Assembly (NCBI RefSeq): GCF_008634025.1
Contig: NZ_PDCM01000001.1
Coordinates: 614,501-678,500, forward strand
DNA: 64,000 nt
From: Streptomyces albofaciens JCM 4342
Lineage (GTDB): Bacteria; Actinomycetota; Actinomycetes; Streptomycetales; Streptomycetaceae
Direction of reading: 5' to 3'
The position numbers and the translations under genes are program-made. Of the stretch, positions 54,659-64,000 are shown piece after piece (the first letter of the stretch is position 1; each line of letters starts with the position of its first letter). The notes beneath the pieces were generated by a model that was given only the letters and a program-made list of their open reading frames with translations, had not been told where the DNA came from and did not search any database.

Positions 54659-54812
54659 CGGCGCGGGGGCGCCGGGACGGTGCGGCGACAACAGCGGGGG
54701 AGCGGAGCGACGCGAGAGCAGTGGTGGACAACGGGGGGAGCCGTGCAGCAGTTCCCCGCCGGGGCAGTGGCAGCACTGCCGGACCAGCAACACTCTGGGG
54801 AGGGGAACGCAC

Positions 54813-56012
54813 GTGAACACTCCGGTAGCAGTCATCGGGGCCGGTCCGTACGGCCTGTCGACGGCGGCGCACCTGCGCGCGCGGGGAGTGCCCGTACGCG
54901 TCTTCGGCAGGCCGATGGTCAGCTGGCGCGAGCACATGCCCGCCGGGATGCTGCTCAAGTCGACGCCCGTGGCGTCCAGCATCGACACCCCGCAGGCCGG
55001 GCACTCGCTGCGCGACTTCTGCGACGCGGTCGGCGAGCGGCGGTACGAGTCCGACTGGGACATCATCCCCGTCGAGACCTTCGTACGGTACGGCGAATGG
55101 TTCCAGCAGCGGCTGGTGCCCGACCTGGAGCAGGTACGGGTCGTCTCGGCCGACCGGCGGGCCGGCGGCTTCGAGCTGAAACTGGACAGCGGCGAACAGT
55201 TCCGGGCGCGGGCGGTCGTCGTGGCCACCGGACTGACCGGATTCGCGCGGCTGCCACGGGAACTGGCCGCGGCGGTGCCGGACGGACCGTCCCCCACCGG
55301 GCCCGTCTCGCACAGCTACCAGCACCGTGACCTGTCGGTCTTCGCGGGCCGGGACGTGGTGGTGATCGGCGCCGGACAGTCGGCGCTGGAGAGCGCGGTG
55401 CTGCTCGCCGAGAACGGTGCCCGCTCCGTCCGGGTAGTGGCGCGCGGCCGGACCGCGGTGGGCTTCGGCGCTCCGCCGGACCGGCAGCCGAAGCTGCGCC
55501 CCGAGACACCGTTCGGAAACGCCTGGTCACTGTATGCATTCACCTATTACGCGGGAGGTTTCCGCCATCTGCCCGCGCCCGCCCGGCGCTACCTGGTGCG
55601 CCGGGTGCTGGGGCCGCTGGGCGCCTGGTGGCTGCGGGAGCGCTTCGTGGGGCGGGTCCAGGTGACGGCCGGGCGGCAGGTCGTACGGGCGCGGGTCGAG
55701 GACGGCCGTCCGGTCCTGACCCTGCGCGGTCCCGACGGGCGGACCGGTGAACTGGCCGCCGACCACGTCCTGGCCGCCACCGGCTACCGGGTCGACCTGG
55801 CGGCGATGGACTTCCTCGGCCAGGGCCTGCGCACCGGGATCACCGTGAGCGGCGGCGGCCCCCGCCTGGACGCGGGCTTCGGCTCGTCGGTTCCGGGCCT
55901 GTACTTCACCGGGCTCCCGGCGGCGGCGTCCTTCGGGCCCGTGATGCGCTTCGTGTGCGGTACGGAATTCGCGTCCCGGCGGCTGGCGGGGGCGGTGGCC
56001 AGGGCGTACTGA
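54813..56012 (+). CDS. FAD-dependent monooxygenase, N-hydroxylase-like
   Basis: A 399-residue flavoprotein. The first Rossmann motif VAVIGAGPYGLSTAAHLRAR binds FAD; the second, VVVIGAGQSALESAVLLAEN, binds NADPH; AADHVLAATGYRVDL is the ATG motif. The layout is that of lysine/ornithine N-hydroxylase and flavin monooxygenase relatives. The GTG at 54813 has GGGGAGGGG about 7 nt upstream. Paired with the ATP-grasp gene before it; together they could oxidise an amine and couple it to an acid. This is inference only. Confidence 0.82.
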   Translation: MNTPVAVIGAGPYGLSTAAHLRARGVPVRVFGRPMVSWREHMPAGMLLKSTPVASSIDTPQAGHSLRDFCDAVGERRYESDWDIIPVETFVRYGEWFQQRLVPDLEQVRVVSADRRAGGFELKLDSGEQFRARAVVVATGLTGFARLPRELAAAVPDGPSPTGPVSHSYQHRDLSVFAGRDVVVIGAGQSALESAVLLAENGARSVRVVARGRTAVGFGAPPDRQPKLRPETPFGNAWSLYAFTYYAGGFRHLPAPARRYLVRRVLGPLGAWWLRERFVGRVQVTAGRQVVRARVEDGRPVLTLRGPDGRTGELAADHVLAATGYRVDLAAMDFLGQGLRTGITVSGGGPRLDAGFGSSVPGLYFTGLPAAASFGPVMRFVCGTEFASRRLAGAVARAY

Positions 56013-56089
56013 CGGCCGGGGCCGAGGCGTATTGACGACCGGGACCAGGGCGTACCGACGACCGTCACCAGGTGTACCGACGAACGGGA
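56013..56089. repeat. Degenerate ~24-bp tandem repeats
   Basis: Three to four copies resembling GGGCGTACCGACGACCGGGA lie just past the FAD monooxygenase gene. The rest of the 402-bp gap to 56414 holds a terminator and the polyprenyl synthase promoter (TACGCT at about 56342). Confidence 0.6.
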
Positions 56090-56122
56090 GGAGCGCCCTG
56101 CCGCGTGGCGGCGGGGCGCTCC
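56090..56122 (+). terminator. Hairpin terminator after the FAD monooxygenase gene
   Basis: GGAGCGCCCTGCCGC, loop GTG, GCGGCGGGGCGCTCC: a 15-bp stem with one wobble. Confidence 0.8.
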
Positions 56123-56414
56123 GGCTTCCGTCCGGCTGCGATGCGGATGTGTTTCTGCTGCGGTCCTGCTGCGGTTCTGCTGTAACTGTCCTGCGGATTT
56201 CCTGCGGGAAACGCGCATCATTGGTAGGTACCGGGCATAGCGGGCGGCTGTCCTGGCGCCCGTGCCGGGCCTCCCCGGGCTCGCACGCCGTTCGAGCGCC
56301 CCGGAGGGGCGGGCGCTCACGGTGATCCAACAGCGACCGGATACGCTGGCCAATGGTGGAGACAAGCGACAGATCGACAATCCGTTTGATCGTCAGCAGA
56401 CAGGAGTACCCCTC

Positions 56415-57428
56415 GTGACCGTCGTCGGGCCCTTTGGGCTGAGCGTGCGGGACCAGGCTCTTGAGGCCGATGTCCAGGCCGGGTTGGCGGCTGTCGAGGA
56501 AGGCCTGCTGGAGGCCACCAAAAGCGACGTGCCGTTCATCACCGAGGCCGCCCAGCATCTCGTGCGCGCGGGTGGCAAGCGGTTCCGGCCGCTGCTGGCG
56601 ATGCTGGCCGCGCAGTTCGGCGACCCGCACACGCCGGGCGTCGTCCCGTCCGCCGTCGTCGTCGAGCTGACGCACCTGGCGACGCTGTACCACGACGACG
56701 TCATGGACGAGGCGGACGTGCGCCGCGGCGTGCCCAGCGCCAACGCCCGCTGGGGCAACTCGGTGGCCGTGCTGACCGGCGACTTCCTGTTCGCCCGCGC
56801 CTCGCACATACTGGCCGACCTCGGCCCGGAGGCCGTCCGCATCCAGGCCGAGGCGTTCGAGCGCCTGGTGACCGGCCAGATCCTGGAGACGGCCGGACCG
56901 CGCGACGGCCGGGACCCGATCGAGCACTATCTGGACGTCATCGCCGGCAAGACCGGCTCGCTGATCGCCGTCGCGGGCCGCTTCGGCGCGATGATGTCCG
57001 GCGCCGACGAGTCCATCGTCAACATCCTGACCCAGTACGGCGAGCGGCTCGGCACCGCCTTCCAGCTCGCCGACGACGTCCTGGACATCGCCAGCGACTC
57101 CCACGAGTCCGGGAAGACCCCCGGCACGGACCTGCGCGAGGGCATCCCGACCCTGCCGGTCCTGCACCTGCGCGCCCTCGCCGACGGCGAGCACGGCACC
57201 GACAAGGACCGCGAGCTGCGCGACCTGCTGGCCGGGGACCTCACCGACGACACCCGGCACGCCGAGGCGCTGGCCGGGCTGCGCGCCCACCCGGCGCTGG
57301 AGCAGGCCCGCCGGGACACCGTCCGCTACGCGGAGGAGGCGCGGACCACCCTGGCGCCGCTGCCGGAGTGCATGGCGAAGACGGCCCTGGAGGGGCTGTG
57401 CGACTCGGTGGTGCACCGGGCGGGCTGA
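56415..57428 (+). CDS. Polyprenyl diphosphate synthase (menaquinone side chain)
   Basis: A 337-residue trans-prenyltransferase. The two Asp-rich motifs are HDDVMDEADVRRG and LADDVLDIASD (DDxxD), with GGKRFRPLLAMLA and VLTGDFLFARA between. Long-chain synthases have this length; the small residues at the positions before the first motif (LATLYHDDVMD) suit a long product such as octa- to decaprenyl diphosphate, consistent with Streptomyces menaquinone side chains. GTG at 56415 has AGGAG 7-8 nt upstream; the longer frame from 56262 lacks conserved sequence. Confidence 0.88.
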   Translation: MTVVGPFGLSVRDQALEADVQAGLAAVEEGLLEATKSDVPFITEAAQHLVRAGGKRFRPLLAMLAAQFGDPHTPGVVPSAVVVELTHLATLYHDDVMDEADVRRGVPSANARWGNSVAVLTGDFLFARASHILADLGPEAVRIQAEAFERLVTGQILETAGPRDGRDPIEHYLDVIAGKTGSLIAVAGRFGAMMSGADESIVNILTQYGERLGTAFQLADDVLDIASDSHESGKTPGTDLREGIPTLPVLHLRALADGEHGTDKDRELRDLLAGDLTDDTRHAEALAGLRAHPALEQARRDTVRYAEEARTTLAPLPECMAKTALEGLCDSVVHRAG

Positions 57429-57580
57429 CGGCGCCCTACGGGGTGCAGTGCCTTGCGAGGCGGCGTGCCCTACGGGTGGAGTGCCGTGCGAGGCGGCGCG
57501 CCTTACGGGGCGGAGTGTCCTGCGAAGTGGCGCGCCGTACGGAGCTGAGTGCCCTGCGAGGCGGCGCGCTCTACGGGGCG
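57429..57580. repeat. About 4.5 copies of a ~34-bp tandem repeat
   Basis: Units of the form GCGCGCCTTACGGGGCGGAG followed by TGTCCTGCGAAGTG repeat with 75-85 percent identity. They fill most of the gap after the polyprenyl synthase gene; the remainder of the 419-bp region (to 57847) shows only a -10-like CACAAT at about 57780. Confidence 0.8.
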
Positions 57581-57847
57581 TGAGGGTTCATGGAGGCCCG
57601 TGACACCGGTGGGACCCCGGTCGTCCCTCAGGGTTCGCTCCGCCTCCGGCCGTACCGGCTCTGCCTTTCGGCCAAGGGAGGTCATCCCACGGGAGTAGAG
57701 GGAGTTGGCCCCGGGGGCTGACGCGGACCTCTGGCCGATTTGGTGGGATGAACAGCACCACGCCACGGCGGAACGGGTCACAATGAGCCCGGGAGTGGGA
57801 CGAGTGCGTCGCGTAGCAGGCCGCCGCTTACGACGGAGGTAGGGCAC

Positions 57848-59164
57848 ATGCCACGGAACCAACCGATACAGGTCACCGACGAGTGGGACGGGGACGGGGG
57901 GCGCTCCGCGAAGCGCCGCAGGACGATGCGGTACGCGATCCCGGTCGCGGTCGTGGGCGTCGCGGCGGCCTCGATCGGGCTGGTCCCGGCCTTCGCCGGT
58001 TCGGGCTCCCCGGATCTGCCGGAGATCTCGGCGCAGGACCTCATAGCGAAGATCGCCAAGTCGGACGTACAGCAGCTGTCCGGCACCGTCCGTACGTCCA
58101 CTGACCTGGGGCTGCCCGCCGGCCTGACCGGCAGCGGCGCGAGCGCGTTCGGCGGCGGGGCCGCGGACCGCGGCGGCAAGGGCGGGGACGGCGGCACCGC
58201 GTCCTCCGCGAGCCCGCAGAGCCAGTTGTCGGAGCTGGCGTCCGGGTCGCACACGCTGCGCGTCGCCGTCGACGGCCCCGACAAGCAGCGGCTCTCCGTC
58301 GTCGGCAAGTCCGCCGAGTACAACCTCGTCCACAACGGCCGCGACCTGTGGGGTTACGAGAGCAGCAGCAACACCGCGTACCACAGCACGGTCCCGGCCG
58401 ACGCCGGCAAGGGGCAGCACCGCTCGGAGAAGTCCGCCGGGTCCGGTGGTTCCGCGGACCTGAAGAACGCCACCCCGCAGGAGCTGGCCAAGAAGGCGCT
58501 GGACGCGGTCGGCGACACCACCTCGGTGTCGGTCGACGGCACGGCCAAGGTGGCCGGGCGGGACGCCTACCAGCTCTCGGTCAAGCCCAAGCAGTCCGGC
58601 TCCACGGTCGACTCGATACGGATCTCGGTGGACGCCGAGACCGGTGTGCCGCTGAAGTTCACGCTCACGCCCAAGGGCGGCGGCGCCCCGGCGGTCGACG
58701 TGGGCTTCACCTCCGTCGACTTCGCCAAGCCCGCGGCGGACACCTTCGACTTCAAGCCGCCGAAGGGCGCAAAGGTCGTGGACGGCGACAAGGCCCGCGA
58801 CCGGCACCGCGCCGACCAGGGCCGGGCCGCCGAGGACCTCAAGGGCATCCTCGGGAAGTACGGCCTGACCGGCCAGAACGGCAAGGGCGGCAAGAACGGC
58901 GGCTTCGAGGTCATCGGTGACGGCTGGACCTCCATAGCCCACCTGAAGGGGAACGGCTCCGGCCTGTCCTCGGCCGGCAAGAACGCCTCCGGCGACGCGG
59001 CCAAGCTGCTGGACAGCCTGGGCGAGAAGGTCAGCGGGAAGTTCGGCTCCGGCCGGATGTTCAGCACCCGTCTGGTCAACGCCCTGGTGACGGACGACGG
59101 CTCGGTCTACGCCGGTGCCGTGGACAAGGCGTCCCTGATCAAGGCCGCCGAGGCCGCCAAGTAA
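57848..59164 (+). CDS. LolA/RseB-like exported protein
   Basis: A 438-residue exported protein. After a basic N-terminus (SAKRRRTMRY) a hydrophobic segment AIPVAVVGVAAASIGLVPAF serves as signal or anchor. The body resembles LolA/RseB-type lipoprotein-binding folds (DUF2092): QDLIAKIAKSDVQQLSGTVR, YNLVHNGRDLWGYESSSNTA, DSIRISVDAETGVPLKFTLT, and VDVGFTSVDFAKPAADTFDF. Gly/Ser-rich stretches separate the strands. It may bind lipid or act as a membrane-stress sensor. The ABC exporter genes follow. Confidence 0.8.
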   Translation: MPRNQPIQVTDEWDGDGGRSAKRRRTMRYAIPVAVVGVAAASIGLVPAFAGSGSPDLPEISAQDLIAKIAKSDVQQLSGTVRTSTDLGLPAGLTGSGASAFGGGAADRGGKGGDGGTASSASPQSQLSELASGSHTLRVAVDGPDKQRLSVVGKSAEYNLVHNGRDLWGYESSSNTAYHSTVPADAGKGQHRSEKSAGSGGSADLKNATPQELAKKALDAVGDTTSVSVDGTAKVAGRDAYQLSVKPKQSGSTVDSIRISVDAETGVPLKFTLTPKGGGAPAVDVGFTSVDFAKPAADTFDFKPPKGAKVVDGDKARDRHRADQGRAAEDLKGILGKYGLTGQNGKGGKNGGFEVIGDGWTSIAHLKGNGSGLSSAGKNASGDAAKLLDSLGEKVSGKFGSGRMFSTRLVNALVTDDGSVYAGAVDKASLIKAAEAAK

Positions 59165-59174
59165 CGCGCGGTTC

Positions 59175-59201
59175 GGCGGGGCGGGCCGGTCCCGCCCCGC
59201 C
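59175..59201 (+). terminator. Hairpin terminator after the LolA-like gene
   Basis: GGCGGGGCGGG, loop CCGGT, CCCGCCCCGCC: a perfect 11-bp stem. It is followed at about 59262-59320 by degenerate 12-bp CCGATCCGxGGC repeats ahead of the ABC gene. Confidence 0.75.
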
Positions 59202-59329
59202 CTCCGGGCCGCCGCCGCGGGCGGGCCGCGGCCACAGGTCCGACCCGTGGCCGGCCCGCGGCCCGATCCGAGGCCGATCCGTGGCCCGGTCCGCAGCCCG
59301 ACCCGTTGCCCGATCAGTTGGGGGAGCCG

Positions 59330-60403
59330 ATGACGCAGCCGTCCGCCGGGGACCGGGTGATCGAGACCCGGGGGCTGACGAAGACGTACCGTGGCGGACA
59401 GCTCGCCGTCGACCGGCTCGACCTCGCCGTACCGCACGGCAGCGTCTTCGGCTTCCTGGGACCCAACGGCTCGGGCAAGACGACCACGATCCGGATGCTG
59501 CTCGGCCTGATCGAGCCGTCCGCTGGCGGGGCCCGGCTGCTCGGCGAGCCGATGCCGCGGGCGGCCCGCCGGGTGCTCCCCAGGGTCGGCGCCCTCATCG
59601 AGGGGCCGGCCCTGTACGGATTCCTCAGCGGGCGCGACAACCTCGTACGGTTCGACGCCGCCGATCCGGCCGCCGATCCGCGTACACGTGCGCGGCGGGT
59701 CGACCAGGCCCTGGACCGGGTCGGTCTGGCGGCGGCCGCCCGCAAGAAGGCGCGCGCGTACTCGCTGGGCATGAAGCAGCGGCTGGGGCTGGCCGCGGCA
59801 CTGCTCCAGCCCCGGGACCTCCTCGTGCTGGACGAGCCGACCAACGGCCTGGACCCGCAGGGCATGCGCGAGATCCGTACGCTGATCAGGGAGCTGGCGG
59901 GGGACGGCACCACCGTCTTCCTCTCCTCCCACCTCCTCGACGAGATCGAGCAGGTCTGCACGCACGCCGCGGTGATGGCGCGCGGCCGGCTCGTCACCCA
60001 GGGCACGGTCGCCGCGCTGTCCGCCGGCACCCGCGGGCGGCTGACGGTCGGCACGCCCGACACCGCCGACGCGGTGCGGGTGCTCAAGGAACACGGGATC
60101 ACCGATCTCGTGGTGACGGACGAGCGGGTGACCGGGGAGCTGCCCGCGCCGCCCGCCGGACCGCCCGGCCTCACGGATGTGTCCGGTGCTGGGGGCGTCG
60201 CCGGTACTGGGGGCGTGTCCGGGCCCGGAGGCGTGCCCGATCCCACGGACGTACCCGATCCCACGGACGTACTCGATCTCGCGGACGTGAACGCCGCGCT
60301 GGTGCGGGCCGGGGTGCGGGTCCGGTCCTTCGGCACCGAACGGGCGTCCCTGGAGGACGTCTTCGTCCAGCTCACAGGGGAGGGCTTCGATGTCGCGGGC
60401 TGA
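59330..60403 (+). CDS. ABC transporter ATP-binding protein
   Basis: A 357-residue ATPase. Walker A is FGFLGPNGSGKTTTIRMLLG, the signature is AYSLGMKQRLGLAAAL, Walker B is LLVLDEPTNGLDPQG, and the H-loop is LSSHLLDEIEQV. It belongs to the antibiotic/drug-type exporters (CcmA-like). Residues about 275-325 are a Val/Pro/Asp/Gly repeat that is not usual for the family. The ATG at 59330 has GGGGGAG upstream. It overlaps the permease gene by 14 nt. Confidence 0.93.
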   Translation: MTQPSAGDRVIETRGLTKTYRGGQLAVDRLDLAVPHGSVFGFLGPNGSGKTTTIRMLLGLIEPSAGGARLLGEPMPRAARRVLPRVGALIEGPALYGFLSGRDNLVRFDAADPAADPRTRARRVDQALDRVGLAAAARKKARAYSLGMKQRLGLAAALLQPRDLLVLDEPTNGLDPQGMREIRTLIRELAGDGTTVFLSSHLLDEIEQVCTHAAVMARGRLVTQGTVAALSAGTRGRLTVGTPDTADAVRVLKEHGITDLVVTDERVTGELPAPPAGPPGLTDVSGAGGVAGTGGVSGPGGVPDPTDVPDPTDVLDLADVNAALVRAGVRVRSFGTERASLEDVFVQLTGEGFDVAG

Positions 60404-61370
60404 GGCGGCGGAGGGCGCGCAGGACACCGGGAAGACACCCGGGGGCGCCGGAGCCGGAAAAGCGGGCGCCGGAGCCGGTGCCGGGGGCGGGAAAGCGGGT
60501 GCCGGGGGCACCGCCGTGGGGCGTACGGCGCGGCCCCTGTGGTCGCTCGGCCTGCTGCGCAACGAGATCGGTACGACCTTCCGCCGCTGGCGCACCCTCG
60601 TCCTGCTCGCCGTGCTCGCCGCCGTACCGGTCCTGATCGGCATCGCCGTGAAGATCGAGACGAGCGGCGGCGACGGTGGTGCGGGCGGCGGGAGCGGCGG
60701 CGCCGCCTTCGTCTCGCAGATCACCAACAACGGCCTCTTCCTGGTCTTCACCTCGCTGGCCGTCACGCTGCCGGTCTTCCTGCCGCTGGCCGTCGGTGTG
60801 GTCGCCGGGGACTCCGTCGCCGGCGAGGCGCACACCGGCACGCTGCGCTATCTGCTCGTCGCACCGGCCGGGCGGACCCGGCTGCTGCTGGTCAAGTACG
60901 CGACCACGCTGACGTTCTGCCTGGTGGCCACGCTGGTCGTGGCGGCGTCGGCGCTGCTGACCGGCGCGCTGCTGTTCCCCGTCGGCGAGGTGACGCTGCT
61001 GTCCGGGACGACCGTGCCGTTCGGCGAGGGGCTGCTGCGCGCGCTGGCCGTCGCGGCGGTGGTGGCCCTGTCCCTGGTCGGGGTGGCGGCGATCGGACTG
61101 TTCGTCTCGACGCTCACCAACAGCGGCATCGCCGCGATGGCCACCACGGTCGGCCTGCTGATCATGGTCCAGATCCTGGACACCATTCCGCAGCTGCACG
61201 CGATCCAGCCGTACCTCTTCCCGCACCACTGGCTGTCCTTCGCCGATCTGCTGCGCGATCCCGTCTACTGGGACCGGCTCCAGCAGAACCTCGGCCTCCA
61301 GGCGCTGTACGCGGCGGTCTTCGGCTCCGCCGCCTGGGCGCGCTTCACGGCGCGGGACATCACGGTCTGA
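60390..61370 (+). CDS. ABC-2-type transporter permease
   Basis: A 326-residue membrane protein with six helices. After a Gly/Ala/Lys-rich N-terminus, SLGLLRNEIGTTFRRWRTLV leads into the first helix; VVAGDSVAGEAHTGTLRYLL followed by VAPAGRTRLLLVKY is the ABC-2 permease motif. It overlaps the ATPase gene, so the two form one exporter. The substrate is unknown. Confidence 0.9.
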   Translation: MSRAEAAEGAQDTGKTPGGAGAGKAGAGAGAGGGKAGAGGTAVGRTARPLWSLGLLRNEIGTTFRRWRTLVLLAVLAAVPVLIGIAVKIETSGGDGGAGGGSGGAAFVSQITNNGLFLVFTSLAVTLPVFLPLAVGVVAGDSVAGEAHTGTLRYLLVAPAGRTRLLLVKYATTLTFCLVATLVVAASALLTGALLFPVGEVTLLSGTTVPFGEGLLRALAVAAVVALSLVGVAAIGLFVSTLTNSGIAAMATTVGLLIMVQILDTIPQLHAIQPYLFPHHWLSFADLLRDPVYWDRLQQNLGLQALYAAVFGSAAWARFTARDITV

Positions 61371-61421
61371 TGCCGTGACGCCCCGCGCCGGGTGTTCACC
61401 GCCCACTGCCGCCGACGGCCG

Positions 61422-62969
<1,548 letters not shown>

Positions 62970-64000
62970 TCAGGACTTGGCGGCACCCAGTTCCGGGGCG
63001 GTTTCCGGGGCCGCCGCGGCGGACTCCGGACCGGGCCGCGAGGTCTGCGGGGGCAGGGCCGCAGTCGCCTCCCGGGCCGCTTCCCGTGCCGTCTCCCGAG
63101 CCGTGACCAGCGCCGTACGGGCCGAACGGGCGGTACGGATCGCGTCGTACGTCAGCACCACCAGCGCCAGCCACACCAGACCGAAGCCCGCCCAGCGCTC
63201 CGGCGGCATCTCCTCGTGGAAGACCAGCAGGCCGAGGGCGAACTGGAAGGTCGGGGCCAGGTACTGGAGCATGCCGAGCACGGTCAGCGGCAGGCGCACC
63301 GCCGACGCGCCGAAGGCGATCAGCGGCAGCGCGGTGGCCACGCCGCAGCCCATGAGCAGCAGCATCTGCCCCACCCCGCCGCTGGTGAACCCGGCCTCGC
63401 CGCGTGCGCCGAGGTAGACCAGGATGCCGAGCGCGGGCAGGAACTGCATCGCCGTCTCGGCGCTGAAGCCCTCGATGCCGTCCAGCTTCACGCCCTTCTT
63501 GACCAGGCCGTACGTGGCGAACGTGAACGCCAGGGCGAGCGAGATCCAGGGCACCTTGCCGTACGCCACGGCCATCACGACCACCGCCGCGGTGCCCACG
63601 CCGACCGCCGTCCACTGCAACGGCCGCAGCCGCTCGCGCAGCACCAGGACGCCGAAGGCGATGCTGACCAGCGGGTTGATGAAATACCCCAGGCTGGCTT
63701 CGAGGACGTGGCCGCTGTTGACGGCCCAGATGTACAGGAACCAGTTGACGGAGATCACCGTGGCGCAGACCAGCACCAGGCCGAGCCGCCTGGGCTGCCG
63801 CACCAGCTCCGGTATCCAGGACCAGCGGCGCATGCAGGCCAGGATCACCGCGGCCACCGGCAGCGACCACGCCATGCGGTGGGCCAGGATCTCGGCGGGG
63901 GCCAGGTCGCCCAGCAGGTGCCAGTACAGCGGGAGCAGGCCCCACACCACGTACGCGGCAGTGCCGTAGACGAGTCCTGTGCGCTGGTCGGACTGGGGTG
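62970..64000 (-). CDS. rarD: RarD-type EamA transporter, 5' end outside window
   Basis: At least 343 residues are in the window; the N-terminus is missing because the reading frame QRTGLVYGTAAYVVWGLLPL runs off the end. Ten hydrophobic helices follow, with NWFLYIWAVNSGHVLEASLG and PLTVLGMLQYLAPTFQFALG, the RarD signature. The family is a chloramphenicol-sensitivity/permease group of uncertain substrate. The C-terminal 60 residues are an Ala/Thr/Arg-rich extension. Confidence 0.88.
   Translation of the reverse strand, partial: PQSDQRTGLVYGTAAYVVWGLLPLYWHLLGDLAPAEILAHRMAWSLPVAAVILACMRRWSWIPELVRQPRRLGLVLVCATVISVNWFLYIWAVNSGHVLEASLGYFINPLVSIAFGVLVLRERLRPLQWTAVGVGTAAVVVMAVAYGKVPWISLALAFTFATYGLVKKGVKLDGIEGFSAETAMQFLPALGILVYLGARGEAGFTSGGVGQMLLLMGCGVATALPLIAFGASAVRLPLTVLGMLQYLAPTFQFALGLLVFHEEMPPERWAGFGLVWLALVVLTYDAIRTARSARTALVTARETAREAAREATAALPPQTSRPGPESAAAAPETAPELGAAKS

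Noticed and set aside
57503..60841. 1112-residue minus-strand open frame
   Set aside because: It is antisense to the LolA-like and ABC genes, low in complexity and without a recognisable domain.

Overview
The window is a high-GC actinobacterial chromosome segment, almost certainly Streptomyces or a close relative. The signs are G/C-dominated third codon positions, frequent GTG starts, leaderless promoters (a TANNNT-like hexamer 6-7 nt before the start codon), ATGA/GTGA gene overlaps, GC-rich hairpin terminators without long T-tracts, and gene content and order that match from memory the S. coelicolor SCO449x-SCO458x region. No rRNA, tRNA, CRISPR array, prophage, insertion sequence or biosynthetic megacluster was recognised.

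Layout. 1-3.2 kb: end of a nucleoside deaminase gene, a small membrane protein, then a UbiD-type decarboxylase and the UbiA-type prenyltransferase MqnP. 3.4-7.8 kb: rhomboid protease, UbiX-type flavin prenyltransferase, a 45-residue basic peptide, an Lrp/AsnC regulator, MqnE, a GNAT protein and a DUF4229 protein. 8.1-9.7 kb: a Cys-containing leader peptide ahead of an SLC1-type symporter. 9.9-17.9 kb: alpha/beta hydrolase, TetR regulator, MaoC-type dehydratase and long-chain acyl-CoA synthetase (sharing an apparent operator), secreted lipase, AraC regulator. 18.1-28.9 kb: cold-shock protein, MqnA, Antigen-85-like esterase, Ser/Thr kinase, MqnC, amidohydrolase-like remnant, Uma2 protein, MenG methyltransferase, GNAT, MenJ-like FAD reductase. 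29.2-32.9 kb: DUF418 membrane protein, a secreted RelA/SpoT-fold protein on a Lys/Pro repeat stalk, and an NlpC/P60 hydrolase. 33.7-49.9 kb: the complete 14-gene nuoA-N complex I operon. 50.1-64 kb: secreted protein, lipoprotein, GPP34 protein plus fumarylacetoacetase, an ATP-grasp ligase plus FAD monooxygenase pair, polyprenyl diphosphate synthase, LolA-like protein, two-gene ABC exporter, M28 peptidase and a truncated RarD-type transporter.

How it works together. The thread through the window is menaquinone-based respiration. MqnA, MqnE and MqnC are futalosine-pathway enzymes; MqnP, UbiD and UbiX homologues give prenylation and decarboxylation; MenG methylates the ring; a MenJ-like reductase probably saturates a side-chain double bond; a polyprenyl synthase can make the side chain; and NuoA-N reduces the finished quinone. 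A site matching the Rex operator pattern lies just downstream of the nuo promoter, so NADH/NAD+ redox state probably controls the operon. MqnB and MqnD are not in the window.

The least ordinary items are the secreted RelA/SpoT-like nucleotide pyrophosphokinase candidate with a tandemly duplicated CPPCH-containing stalk, the Cys leader peptide/attenuator before the symporter, a 20-bp operator shared by a TetR gene and a lipid-metabolism divergon, a His/Gly-rich insert in an acyl-CoA synthetase, a terminator-like hairpin in the cold-shock leader, a near-perfect parS site, and an orphan ATP-grasp/N-hydroxylase-like gene pair. All family names come from motif reading; no database search was run.
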